Source: Litsea cubeba (Eukaryota > Streptophyta > Magnoliopsida > Laurales > Lauraceae). Taken from it: a stretch of 64,000 nucleotides of DNA. The notes under the pieces were generated by a model. It was not told the DNA's origin, ran no database searches, and saw only the letters and a list, made by a program, of their open reading frames with translations. The first letter of the stretch is position 1; every line of letters starts with the position of its first letter. Position numbers and translations under genes: made by a program. The stretch lies in the NCBI GenBank assembly GCA_012931725.1, contig CM022948.1, forward strand, positions 44,147,938 through 44,211,937, in the 5' to 3' direction. Positions 53,726 through 64,000 of the stretch are shown here, one piece after another.

Positions 53726-55484
53726 TGAAAAAACTGCGATTCAGATCTGAACATCACTAGTGGAAGACGTTCATGGCTGATTTGTAACATGACAGATTTT
53801 AAAAAATCTGATTTGGGCAGCATAAATCAGCCATAGTGATCGCAAAAGAACTCCATGAATTCATGACCAACAAGTGTATAATTAAAGAGATTCAAGAAGA
53901 CTATTACCTTAAGATTTGTAGACTTCAAATTTCTGAAAAAAACAGATCCAAGGGCTGAACTCAGACTTGCAATTACCAAACAACTTGCTGGAATTTTCTG
54001 CAGTAGAATTGCCTTTGATCTTCTTCTCTATCTCACTTCCAAATCTGATTGGCTAAGATGGTGGGATCTTAATCTAGGTTTCTAGATGAGTTTTGAGAAT
54101 CTTTTTCTATGGAAAATCTCAGACCTTTTGCTCTCATCATCAGAAGAGGGCTGGACGTGTGGGACACTTTGTGGCTCTTTCTATGTTGGACGTCCAAGGG
54201 GAAGCCTCCTTCCTTTTTATAGAAACTCTTGGAATCCTTTCCTAAAAAGTCATCTCTTCTAATTCTCATAGATGTCCTAAAAGGAAAGTATAATCTAAAG
54301 ATTTATTTCCTTTTAGAAACACTCCAATTAGAAAAGGAAACTAAAGGAACATTCCATAAACTTTGGCAATTAGTAATCCTAGTTGCACAACACTTACTAA
54401 TTTAAGTTTCTAATTCAAAAAGGAAACTTTATAATAGGAAAACTAATCCAAAGAGGAGTCCAACCTTCCAAGTAGAGAGACCTACTCAAACTTGGAAACC
54501 TTACCCATGGAATTCCCATTATGGACGTCCCACATGATAATGCACACCATGGCCCACTAATAATTTATCTAGAATTAAATTCATGTATGCCATCAAAGGC
54601 CTATTTGAATTTAAACTCAAAATTATTTTTCCACTAAAATAATTCAACCATATGTCATCTAAACATTTTAGGAAACCATGCCAATCTTGGAAAATGAATA
54701 GAGAAAGGAACCAAAAGACATATTTGCCCTTGGCTCCCAAAATCACCAAAATGTCCATGCTAAACCCATAGCAACATAAAGACCATTTTAACCTTAACTC
54801 ATTCCACTAAAGAGTTATGGTTGAACTCCAGGGATAAATATATAATATAATAAGCTCGTCAGAAAATGACAGTTGTCTTCGACCTACTAAGTGTAATGAC
54901 CTGAATGCCCCTCTATGTAACATCCATAATCAAGTCAGGTTATCCAATGTACTATCAACCTTCTCGATTACATCTAAACCTTAGAACTTCATATCCTTAA
55001 CTTAATCGTCATCCGGATATCATTCTCTTGGTCCAGGGAGCGACCCACAAGTTCAATATCCATATGGAACATCCATATACTAAGATCTTAGATTTTGATG
55101 ATTTAGAGATCACACCTACAATGGTCCTGTTCAATGCATTGCATATGCACTAATGAGATAAATCCGGGAAAGGCCTCCCGTGACTTAGGTAAGTCACCCT
55201 GAATACAGGAGAGTCTCTCACTATAACTTATACCAAGATGAAGTGCCCAGCTCCATCTCTCAGTTATGAACAAATATGTTGTTTCCAGTGTCCATGAATC
55301 AGACCTATCTGTGTGTAGGCACTACACACCTAATTCATTTACTAGAAACAATGGGCCTTACACAACCATACATAAATACATGTTTAAGCAGAAAAGAGTC
55401 GTTCCATTATATAACCAGTAAATATCCAGTAACAAAGAATGAAAGTGCAGCTAGTGGGCTTTAGGGCATACACCAATCCCAACA
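53726..55484 (-). repeat. Copia B 3' LTR
   Basis: 1759 bp, TGAAAAAACTGCG...CCAATCCCAACA. It is shorter than its relatives because ~280 bp is missing at 55100 (GATTTTGATGATT joins TTTAGAGATCACACC), and it has a clear minus-strand TATA box TATAAAAA (54214-54221). Confidence 0.9.
54214..54221 (-). promoter_or_regulatory. TATA box in copia B LTR
   Basis: On minus TTTCTATAAAAAGGAAGG, followed by the GGACGTCCAACA region. The equivalent place in y-type LTRs reads CAATAAAAGGAGG, a weaker match. Confidence 0.55.
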
Positions 55485-55498
55485 AACTCCCACTTGCA

Positions 55499-57631
55499 CT
55501 AAAGATCACTATTTCCTAACCTAATACCCATAGACTCAACATGAGAAGTAAAGACTTTCTCAGTAAGAGTCTTAGTGAATGGGTCAGCTAAGTTATTTGC
55601 TGAGGCAATCTGCTCCGCCACTATTTCTCCATCCTGAATGAATTCCCGGATCAAGTGGTACTTTCTCTGAATGTGCTTGCCTTTCTTGTGATTCCTAGGT
55701 TCTTTGCACTGTGCTACGGCACCAGTGTTATTGCAGTACATGACAATCGGTTTTTGCACTGCAGGAACAACTCCCAATTCCAATAGGAATTTTATGAGCC
55801 ATACTGCTTCCTTTGCAGCTTCCGATGCCTCCACATACTCTGCTTCCATGGTAGAATCAGCAGTACAGGATTGCTTGACACTCCTCCATGATATAGCCCC
55901 TCCTGACAGAGTAAAGACGTATCCTGAAGTAGACTTTCTAGCATCTCTATCAGATTGGAAATCAGAATCTGTATACGCCAAAGGCGTTAGATCATCTGCT
56001 CGATAGGTTAGCATATAATCTTTAGTTCTCCGTAGATACTTGAATATATGCTTAACAGCTGTCCAATGCATGGGTCCAGGGTTTAACTGATATCTGCTAA
56101 CCATGCCAACGGCAAAGCAAATATCTGGTCTAGTACATAACATTGCATACATGAGGCTTCCAACAGAAGATGCATATGGAACTCTCCTCATGTTCTCTAT
56201 CTCTTCAGGTGTCTTTGGACATTGATCTCGAGACAGTGGTACTCCATGTCTAGAAGGTAGCAAGCCCTTCTTGGAGTCATGCATGTTAAACTTGACGAAT
56301 ATCTTCTCAATATATGAAGATTGGGACAAGGCAAACATCTTATTCTTGCGATCTCACAAAAGCTTGATCCCTAAGATATAGCTGGCCTCACCCAAGTCCT
56401 TTATCTGAAATTGAGAGGATAACCAAACCTTTGTAGATGACAATATACCTACATCATTTCCAATGAGCAATATGTCATCTACATACAGAACCAAAAATGC
56501 AACTGCTTTTCCACTTCCTTTCTTATACACACATGGTTCATCAATGTTTTGATCAAAGGCAAAAGACTTGACTACCTGATTAAACTTGATGTTCCATGCT
56601 CTAGATGCTTGCTTGAGTCCATAAATGGACTTCTTAAGTTTACAAACCATGTTATCTTGGCCACTAGCAATGAAGCCCTCTGGTTGCATCATGTAGATGC
56701 ATTCGTCAAGACTTCCATTAAGAAAAGCTGTCTTGACATCCATTTGCCATATCTCGTAGTCATAATGACATGCGATGGCCAAGAGAATCATTATGGACTT
56801 AAGCATAGCCACCGGTGAAAAGGTTTCCTCATCATCGATACCCTCTTTCTGAGTATATCCTTTCGTCACCAGTCTTGCTTTGAAGGTTTCCACCTTCCCA
56901 TCCACTCCTCTCTTTCTCTTGTAGATCCACTTGCACCCTATGGGTTTAATTCCTTCAGGTGCATCTACAAGTTCCCAGACTTGATTGGAATACAAAGAAT
57001 CCATTTCAGATTTCATCGCTTGCTGCCACATGTCAGCATCTATATCCGTTACTGGTTCATCATAACTAGTAGGATCCTCAACCAAATCTTCAGAGTCTGT
57101 CTTAAAAGACACTCCTAGATATCTTTCTGGCTATCTAGAAATTCTCCCACTACGACGAGGCTCCGGAGTGTTAAAAGGAATACCTTGTTCATCTACTGTC
57201 TCAGGATCTGGTACAGATATTATAGGAGATCCCGGAAGAATCTCCTCAAGGGTTTCTTTACAACTAAGCTCTTGGTGCATCATACAATCATCCTCCAAGT
57301 ACCTAGCATGAGTGCTGATAAGCACTTTTTGCTCCTTTGGATGATAAAAGATGCCACCTCTCGTTCCCTTAGGATACCCAATGAAGTAGCACATTTCCGA
57401 TCTGGTTCCAGCTTGGTAGCTTTATCATTCAGTACATAGGCTGGACAACCCCAAATGTTGATATGTCTTAAACTAGGTTTTCGACTTGTCCACATTTTTT
57501 GGGGTGTCCTAGGTATTGATTTAGAAGGTACCAGATTTAAAATGTATGCTACTGCTTCTAGGGCATATCCCCAAAAAGATATAGGTAGGGTTGCATGACT
57601 CATCATGGACCTTACCAATTCTCCTCTCCGC
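55499..57631 (-). pseudogene. Copia B pol remnant: integrase end, reverse transcriptase, RNase H
   Basis: On minus the order is integrase C-terminal part (MVRSMMSHATLPISFWGYAL, GCPAYVLND), then reverse transcriptase (CKWIYKRKRG, QMDVKTAFLNG, LYVDDILLIGND) and RNase H to the natural stop at 55499 (IRLGNSDL). It keeps the FDQNIDEPCVYKK segment that copia A lost. Two stops interrupt it: near 57131 (CAA to TAG) and at about 56353 (CGA to TGA in LLRDRKNK), plus a frameshift around 57395. Confidence 0.92.
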
Positions 57632-57806
57632 AGTCCTCGATGACCTTGGCGAAGATCTTTCCAATGACGTTGGAGAGAGGTATTCCATTGTCGGCGTGAT
57701 CGTCTTCGATCATGTGTTTAATGGTCTGCGACTGCGGTCGGTCTCATCGACGTCGAATGTTTCACACGTCCGAGCTCTTCAGAGTAATGTTCTTCGTGGG
57801 AGGCAT
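57632..57806 (-). pseudogene. SKP1-like: SKP1-like pseudogene exon, copy 2 (partial)
   Basis: The 5' part of the exon, from ATG 57806 to the copia B junction. It shares with copy 1 the 4 bp loss after VDET, so the gene was broken before duplication. It has its own extra base in SSDG-ETF. TIKHMIEDDHADNGIPL is readable once frames are followed. About 5% different from copy 1 by eye. Confidence 0.82.
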
Positions 57807-57945
57807 GGAAGGAGTGAAAAAGAGCGAGATCGGTCGAGAGAAGAATAGGAAGAAGAATAAAGTCAAAAACCCTAATTGTAGAGAAATTGGGATTTCGGAG
57901 AGGATAATTCTTCGCACAAAAGAAAGTGCAGCGTCCTAAGTCCCA
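57807..57945 (-). other. 5' UTR of SKP1 pseudogene copy 2
   Basis: Matches 53591-53725 and continues past CCTAAG into TCCCAACTC, presumably the original upstream sequence of the gene. Confidence 0.7.
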
Positions 57946-58019
57946 ACTCTAAACTAGCAACAAACGCCCGTTGTAACGTGGGCCAAAAATAAAACTATAT
58001 TAAAAATTTAAGAATTATT

Positions 58020-58172
58020 TTAAAATATTATTAAAATAAAATATATCTAAAAAAAAGAAATTTATTATTTTTTAATATTAGAATCTTTTAACATGTAATG
58101 AAAATAAATATAAAATAAGAAGTAAACTTACATAACATAACAACCTCTTGAATTTAAAGACATTGACCATTA
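58020..58172 (+). repeat. Dispersed duplicate R3, copy 1
   Basis: AATAAA-rich stretch ending CTTGAATTTAAAGACATTGACCATT. Copy 2 is at about 59815-59957 with CTTGAATTTAAAGGCATTGACCATT. Confidence 0.7.
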
Positions 58173-58678
58173 CACAAGTATGAATGTGTGTCTATTTAGG
58201 GGTAGCTCTACTAAGCTAAAGCTTAGATTAAGGTAAGCTCAAGTTTGTGGTGGGGCCCACCTGGCGACCTAGATGGGGGAATTTCAATGACTCACTAGGA
58301 CCCTTCTTTTTGCAAAAAATTAGTCACAACCGTGGTTTCTACCATCTCCATGTAGCCCCAAAAGTTTAATGGTCAACAATCCATTCGGATCGATACACAG
58401 TCGATCCAACGGTCCAGTAAATCCGGATTTGACCAAAAGCTAGTGGACATGTACAATTTAGGGAGGTCGTGTGTTTGGTCCATTTGAATGGACCAATAGT
58501 GGGCCCCACAAGCGTAAGCTTACAGAATTAAATGGAGAGGTATGGTGCCCGGGTTCAAAAAATATAATGAAATATGTGATTTTTTTCTAAGATTCGGAAA
58601 AGAATAGATTTTATAGAAATAAATAAGTTGTTTATATTTATTATATATATAACTTTAATAAAAAAGAAAAAATAACTT

Positions 58679-58990
58679 GGTGGGGTCGCATGATGTAACA
58701 TCTAACGGTGGGCCTCATATCCTAATTCCTTCAAGGTGTGTCCAATTGGACAGTGGGACCTTGCTGATATGTCATTGCAATGATCCTTAGTGGGGTCACA
58801 TGATGTAACATCTAAAGATATGCCCATATCCAAATATCTAAAGGTGTGTCCAATTGAATATTTGGTCAGTAGGCCCTTGTTGATGTGGTGTTCCAAGGAG
58901 CATTGGTGGGGTCACATGATGTAATATTTAAAAGTGGGCCTCTTATCCTAAGTCATTAAGGTGCATCATGATGTGTTTAAAGGTGGCCTT
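58679..58990 (+). repeat. Three tandem ~112 bp units
   Basis: Units begin TGGTGGGGTCGCATGATGTAAC (58679), TAGTGGGGTCACATGATGTAAC (58790) and TTGGTGGGGTCACATGATGTAA (about 58903), each continuing with TCTAA(A/C)...GGGCC...AGGTG(T/C). Confidence 0.75.
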
Positions 58991-59744
58991 GTCTACAACA
59001 ATTAAAGGCAGGTCTCATATCAACCCTTATATTACTTCATGTATATAATTAGAAATGAAATGTATTTTTAATATGCATTTCAATAACAAATATAATTGAT
59101 CATTAGAGTCCATTATTTTCTGTTCGTTGAACGTTGGATTTCACCTTGTAATTAATGGTCTAGATCATGAAACTAATGGTCTTGATACAACTCCATATTG
59201 GTTGGTCCCTTTTGTTGGGTGTTGCATCATCCGTGCCGTTGGTTTGATGGGCCAAGCTAGATGGTGGTGCCTTTTGAAGGTGTCTATCAATCGGGAGATC
59301 AAAGTGGTCCCCACAAATCCATCTGTTGTTTCTACTTTATGTGGATGATTGATCTATTCTCAGATCATGATAATTTAGTCCGGCCCATTCTCTCTGACTG
59401 CCAACACCATGAAAGTGGGCCCCACAGACGTCTATTAAATGGAGTTGATTCTAATCTTATAAGGAAAATGAGAAAAGGTTTACTTTAAAATGGGAGTGAT
59501 CGAGATTTTAGGGAAAACAAATCCAAGGAGTTTTGTTGCTAGAAATAGTAGTGTGGTCTAGATTTAAGGGATTACATTTAAGATTATTATAACTATTCCT
59601 AAGAATGGAGGGGATTTGAGGAGATTTGTTTGGATTGAGATTTTAAGGGAGGAGACTTATTTGGGAGGAGTGTAGTGGCCCACATTAAACCCAAAGCTCT
59701 GCGTGATTTTATAAGTGTTTTTTTTAAATAAGAGACTTATAAGT

Positions 59745-59815
59745 ATTTTTCTTAAATGAGAGACTTTTCAGGGATGACGTGGCACCCCCCACAGCCCACC
59801 TCTCCCTTTGCTAAG
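59745..59815 (+). repeat. Dispersed duplicate R2, copy 1
   Basis: AAATGAGAGACTTTTCAGGG ATGACGTGGCACCCC and following bases match about 61880-61942 (R2 copy 2) with few changes. Confidence 0.7.
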
Positions 59816-60164
59816 ATAAAATAAATATAAAATAAGTTCTTTTTATTATCTTTGAATATTAAAAAGTTTCTATGTATGAAAATAAAATAAAATAAAGTAA
59901 ATTTACATAACACGATGACCCCTTGAATTTAAAGGCATTGACCATTGCGACCATCTCATTTACGGGTATATTATACCATTGATGATTGAAAATATAAGAA
60001 AAGAAAACAAACCGGATGGATCTACATCTACTAAAAAGAACCAAAAGAAAGGGATAAAAAAATTAACGTGTTTGATCCATCAATGGGGGCTACCCTTGAA
60101 ATGTTTTTAACTTGAATAGTGCGACATGGACAAACTTTTTTGCCAGAATCTTGGACAACCCCAT

Positions 60165-60376
60165 ACTGGAACCATCCATTTTGGGAAAAAAACTGAAAGG
60201 AAAGTAAAGGAGCAACAGTTTGTATTTCATTCATCAGTAGGGCCCATAAAACATATTTAACATGGGACCCATTGATGATTGAATATCAAAGGAAAAGAAA
60301 ACAAACTGACTGTAAATATTTGCTTATAATTTGGATAATGGCAAGAAATATGACTCAAATTCAAACGTTCATAAGC
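60165..60376 (+). repeat. Dispersed duplicate R1, copy 1
   Basis: About 210 bp from CTGGAACCATCCATTTTGGG to CTCAAATTCAAACGTTCATAA, roughly 92% like copy 2 at about 61580-61793 in the same orientation. Confidence 0.8.
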
Positions 60377-61579
60377 CTGGGCCAAAACAAAGATATAATA
60401 AATTATTATAATAATTAAAACTATACAAGAAGAATCCACTATTATTATTTTTAAGAATTCTTAGAAGAAAATAAAGTGGAAAAAGATCTTAAGTTTTATG
60501 GTAAAAGAAAGAAATTATCTTGAAAAATAATAATGAGAATATTGTAATATCACACCTCTAAAATCTTTGTAAATTGGAAAAATGCATGGGTTAAAAGTCC
60601 CCACTAAAAAAGAAAAAATTATGGATGGAAGCAAAAAGAAAAAATGATACCATTCAAAGAAGGAAAAAAATGAGAAAAAAAATGTGTCCATTTTCCTACA
60701 AATACATCAATACCCGGCTGGGGCTCAGTTTGGTAGGTGCATCGTGTGGAGCGTGAGTATAGCTGAGATGAGTCCCTCGAAAAGAAAAAAAAGAATAATG
60801 AAGTAAAATAAATAAATAAAGGAAATCAATCATTTAATTAGTTTTCTCTTTCCTGTAAAGAAATAAGGTACAAATCAAACCAAAGATGCCATCATTCTTT
60901 GGAGCATCTCAGTGTAGATGAATCGATTCAAAAATCAAGAAAAAGAAAAATGTATTACCATTCTCGTGTGCATGTGAACCATGGATCTTACATACCAGTA
61001 AACAAACTTCCAAAAAAAAAAGCCTAATCAATTCTATCATAAGATTTTGTCAAAGCAAACTTGTAGGCTCCACGCCCGTGCTCAGCCTGGGCCCTAATAA
61101 AAATAATTTCTATTTTTATTAAAATTAGATATATTTTATTTTATATTACTATAAATAATTGGAGAGAAAAAAATGCATTAAAACCGTACACTAAATTAAC
61201 GGCCTGTTGTAGGAATTTCAATGGGCCAGTTTCCGGATTGGCCCATTTCTACTATCAATAGGGATTGAACGGCCTGAGTTCAGGAGTATATCAGGTCCTA
61301 AATACTAAGTTTGAGCCTGTCTACTAAAAAAAACTCAGTCTAATTGCCCACTTGCGGATACATATTGATCTAAAAAACTAATATCTATGCATAATCCATG
61401 AGTGGGTCCCACTGCAGAAATAAATTAAATGTGTGGGGCCCACTAATTGATTTGCATCCATTAAGAAACCAGACAACGGCCAACATGCTTGCCTGCCTCC
61501 ATCAGTGGGGCCCACTCTTAGAAAAAAGGGGTTAAGAGAAGGCCCACTCTTGAAATATATTTAATACGAACTGGTGCCA

Positions 61580-61793
61580 CTACTGGATCCATCCATTTGG
61601 GAAAAAAACTGAAAGGAGAGTAAAGGAGCAACAGCTTGGATTTCATTCATTGGTAGGGCCCACAAAACATATTTAACATGTGACCCATTGATGATTGAAG
61701 ATCTAAGGAAATGAAAACAAACCGACTGTAAAGATTTGCTTATAATTTGGATAATGGCAAGAAATAGGACTCAAATTCAAACGTTTATAAAAA
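61580..61793 (+). repeat. Dispersed duplicate R1, copy 2
   Basis: See R1 copy 1. R2 copy 2 follows it at 61880-61942, whereas R2 copy 1 precedes R1 copy 1, so module order differs between the two loci. Confidence 0.8.
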
Positions 61794-62360
61794 TCTCTTA
61801 TGAGAGAAGTTTTAGGAGAGAAAGAGTAGCCCAAAGTGAGGTGGAACCTTAAAATAATGTGGGATTTTTGTGCATATTTTTCTGAAATGAGAGACTTTTT
61901 AGGGATGAGGTGGCACCCCTCACAGCCCACCTCCCCCTTTGCTTTAATATATATAATAATATATAATACGGTAAAAGGGTAGTTTGGTCTTTTTCATTTT
62001 CCTTGCTTAATTGATCTGAGAGAGATTAATTCTAATGCTCAGCTTTAACCACGATATAGGTCCAATGATTTTTACCCAAAAAAAAGTCCAAGAGATTATT
62101 TTAAGAAGCTGAACTGCACAGTGGGGCCCACATATACATAGATCTGAACTGTTCGAAGTTAGTTCCCTCCATTTATATAGGGTCCTGGAATTTTAACTTT
62201 AATGGATTTTACCGGTAAAATCCTCAAATACAACCATTTATGCCAATGGGTCCTGACCATTTATGCAGCGCCAATTTGGTTCGTTAGTACTGTTTGTGTT
62301 TTTTTTTTTTAAAGCCTGAGGTAAGTGACGTTAGCATCACCATGGGCGACGCATGGGCGA

Positions 62361-62399
62361 GGGTGTGACGAGTGACGCATGGGGTGTGACGAGTGACGC
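62361..62399 (+). repeat. Direct repeat GGGTGTGACGAGTGACGC x2
   Basis: 18 bp copies at 62361-62378 and 62382-62399. Flanking GTGACG (62327) and CGTCAC (62405) could pair. Confidence 0.7.
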
Positions 62400-62944
62400 T
62401 ATCGTCACTCATAAAAAAGTATAAAAAAATATAAAATATTGGCCAAAGGACCTAATTAGTGCTACACAAATTGCGAGGACCTTTCGGGATATATGGCTAT
62501 ATTTCAGGATTTTTTCAATAAAATCCCCGAGGTTTTTTTTACTGGTGGTTAGAGTGATTGTTTGATAAAAAATGTGATGATGAATATGTATAAGATTGTG
62601 TTAATCACGATTTTTATCATACAACCAATTGAACGATAGAAGACGCTCCGATTAATATAAACTATCTGGACACCTTCATATACCTATAGCACATCTATTT
62701 TGAACGGTTTGGTACTTGGCCCACCTTGTGGGGTTCCACTCTTTAACTTAGGTTTTTCATTGTTAAATCCTCATGTTTTCAATTTAGGTGGGTGGGCCCC
62801 ACTTTGGGATTCCACCCACATACACCCACTGTTGAGGATGCCCATTTTACCTTTAGGGTGGCCATTTATTTGCCATAAAGATCAGTTGTGGGATTCAATA
62901 GCCTACATGGTCAATAGGTATTTAATATGGGGTTAGGATGGTAG

Positions 62945-63216
62945 ATGTGGAAAGCATACTTTGAGAAGAAGATGCCCATATCTTGTTATGAAAGTTGTTT
63001 TCGGCACATCTTTCTCTCTAACCCTTAAATGATTGTAGCATGGCCGTAGATCTGTCTTAAAAAAGTGATCATGCCTTGTAATTGGTCGAACAATTCATTT
63101 ATTATCTACAGAGGGTATTTGTTCTTGATCATTACTTGATTCAACTGCATGTAATCTATACGCATTCTCAACAAACAATCCTTCTTGATGAAAAGAATCG
63201 GTGCTCCCCACAGTGA
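62945..63216 (-). pseudogene. Ty3/gypsy reverse transcriptase remnant
   Basis: On minus, WGAPILFIKK (63215 down), RIDYMQLNQVMIKNKYPL, then in a shifted frame NELFDQLQG, then FKTDLRPCYNHLRVREKDVP and KTTFITRYGHLLL. These follow the gypsy order WGAPVLFVKKKDG, CIDYRxLN, KNKYPLPRIDELFDQLQG, FSKIDLRSGYHQLRV, TRYGHYE. Several frameshifts and stops; no YxDD part is seen. A decayed chromovirus-type fragment without LTRs in view. Confidence 0.82.
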
Positions 63217-64000
63217 AATGATCAACAGCCCCAAGTGCAAGGCTGTAATGTAGTGATAACCCGGTGAGTCTGGGGTCGATCTATGGAGAGCGAAAAAGAA
63301 ACAACTCACTCCTACTTGTCCTATGAAAAATCTAAAACTAGCTGAAATAAAATCTATACAAACCCAATCTAATATACTTAAATTTAAATTAAATTACACC
63401 AATTGTAGTCTATTAAAAAGTCCTATTAAAAAAACCTAAGCTAAAAATCCTAAACTAATAAACTACATCACTATAAGAAGAGTTAGAAAAACCAATTGCA
63501 TAAAAAATATCAGAAAATCGGTAATTAAATAAATAAACATCAGAATGTGAATCATGTAGTTCAAGAGTCCGGATCAATTGTTTTTTATATTAAAAATACG
63601 TACGATGTCAATTCAAGTTCCTCCCATTAGGATGAGCCAAGGCGTGTGTTTAAATTGTTAATTGATGAAAGATTTCACATGACTCGAGGCTCCAATCAAG
63701 TATTTTCATTACTATAAGCCCTAGCATTTCCTATATATAGAAAAAATAACAAATTATAGAAACATTAGATAATGAGAAAATAAAATTAACAATAAGAATA
63801 ACACACCTTTTACTGAAATTCGCTATCCATTGGTTTAATGAAATATACAACTTCCCTTCCTCTTGAATTACAATGATGAGATCACCCCTCCATGTTCATC
63901 TTCTATTCTTAAAAAAAAAAAAAAATTTAAGCCTCACAAGAAGAGAGAGAGAAAGAGAGGAGAGGGGGGTGGAAAGAAAGTGGGATGAGAGAGTGAGTGA
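63217..64000. other. AT-rich tail of window
   Basis: No gene supported. It starts AAGTGCAAGGCTGTAATGTAGTGATAACCCGG, a phrase that may be the edge of another repeat, and ends in a GA-rich run (63945-64000). Confidence 0.5.

Larger units (their letters stand above)
53726..57631 (-). mobile_element. Copia B: truncated relative of copia A
   Basis: Minus-strand 3' part of the same copia family: 3' LTR 53726-55484 and RNase H, reverse transcriptase and part of integrase to about 57631. The 5' half and 5' LTR are missing. The right end joins SKP1 exon sequence at CTCCGC/AGTCCTCG. Copia A keeps CTCTCCGCTACACC here, so the break fell inside integrase. Confidence 0.9.
57946..62940. other. AT-rich intergenic region with local duplications
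   Basis: No credible gene on either strand. Frames above 60 aa (for example 59127-59348, 62700-62936) lack similarity or domain features. It contains three pairs of dispersed duplicates and a tandem repeat (listed), and phrases such as GTGGGGCCCAC typical of non-autonomous DNA transposons in plants, but no terminal inverted repeats I can define. Confidence 0.6.

Noticed and set aside
63217..63310. GTGATAACCCGGTGAGTCTGGGG phrase as an LTR or MITE end
   Set aside because: It resembles a phrase common in plant repeats, but no partner repeat or target duplication is in the window.
1..64000. Endogenous pararetrovirus, organelle insert, tRNA or rRNA genes
   Set aside because: I looked for movement-protein or coat motifs, plastid gene order and tRNA/rRNA signatures and saw none beyond the A/B-box motifs in the palindrome.

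Overview
This is a plant nuclear window made almost entirely of retrotransposons nested inside one another. No intact host gene is visible. The identifiable families are plant-type: Ty1/copia polyproteins, Ty3/gypsy Tekay-like long terminal repeats (LTRs) with initiator-Met primer sites, plant L1 LINEs with a DUF4283-type ORF1, and a broken SKP1 gene. I read it as a repeat-rich angiosperm genome; the sequence alone does not give me the species.

Layout. (1) 1-52494 is an old L1 LINE (plus strand), broken up by insertions of one copia family (minus strand, LTRs about 2.05 kb). (2) Copia A spans 1046-46655. Its left LTR is split by a 9.8 kb pol-less Tekay-like element, LARD1 (2641-12468, target duplication CTTGA). 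Its gag is split by a 26 kb insertion, the gag-only element TRG (16779-42769, target duplication AAGAT). (3) TRG has gag, an antisense coiled-coil ORF and a sense ORF resembling the putative plant transposon protein domain, but no pol. It is itself split by LARD2 (21853-38532, target duplication CGACC). (4) The 5' LTR of LARD2 holds two younger insertions: an 818 bp fourfold palindrome carrying pol III A/B-box-like motifs (23848-24665) and a full-length L1 (26208-32305, 16 bp target duplication) with an intact ORF2. (5) 47100-49162 is a solo copia LTR inside the old LINE (target duplication GAAGC). (6) 52495-57945 holds two partial copies of one SKP1 pseudogene on either side of a truncated copia B. 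(7) 57946-64000 is AT-rich, without credible genes, with local duplications, a tandem repeat and a decayed gypsy reverse transcriptase fragment.

The target duplications give an insertion order: old LINE, then two copia insertions, then a tandem duplication of the LINE/copia segment, then TRG, then LARD2, then the palindrome and young LINE. LARD1 is a separate recent insertion. LTR pairs compared by eye agree: TRG roughly 1.5% different, LARD2 about 0.5%, LARD1 a few tenths of a percent.

The items most worth attention are the fourfold palindrome, the gene content of TRG (particularly the antisense ORF with its own TATA-like and AATAAA signals), the unequal-recombination signature at the copia/LINE junctions, and the young LINE whose ORF1 is broken only at a 13-C run.
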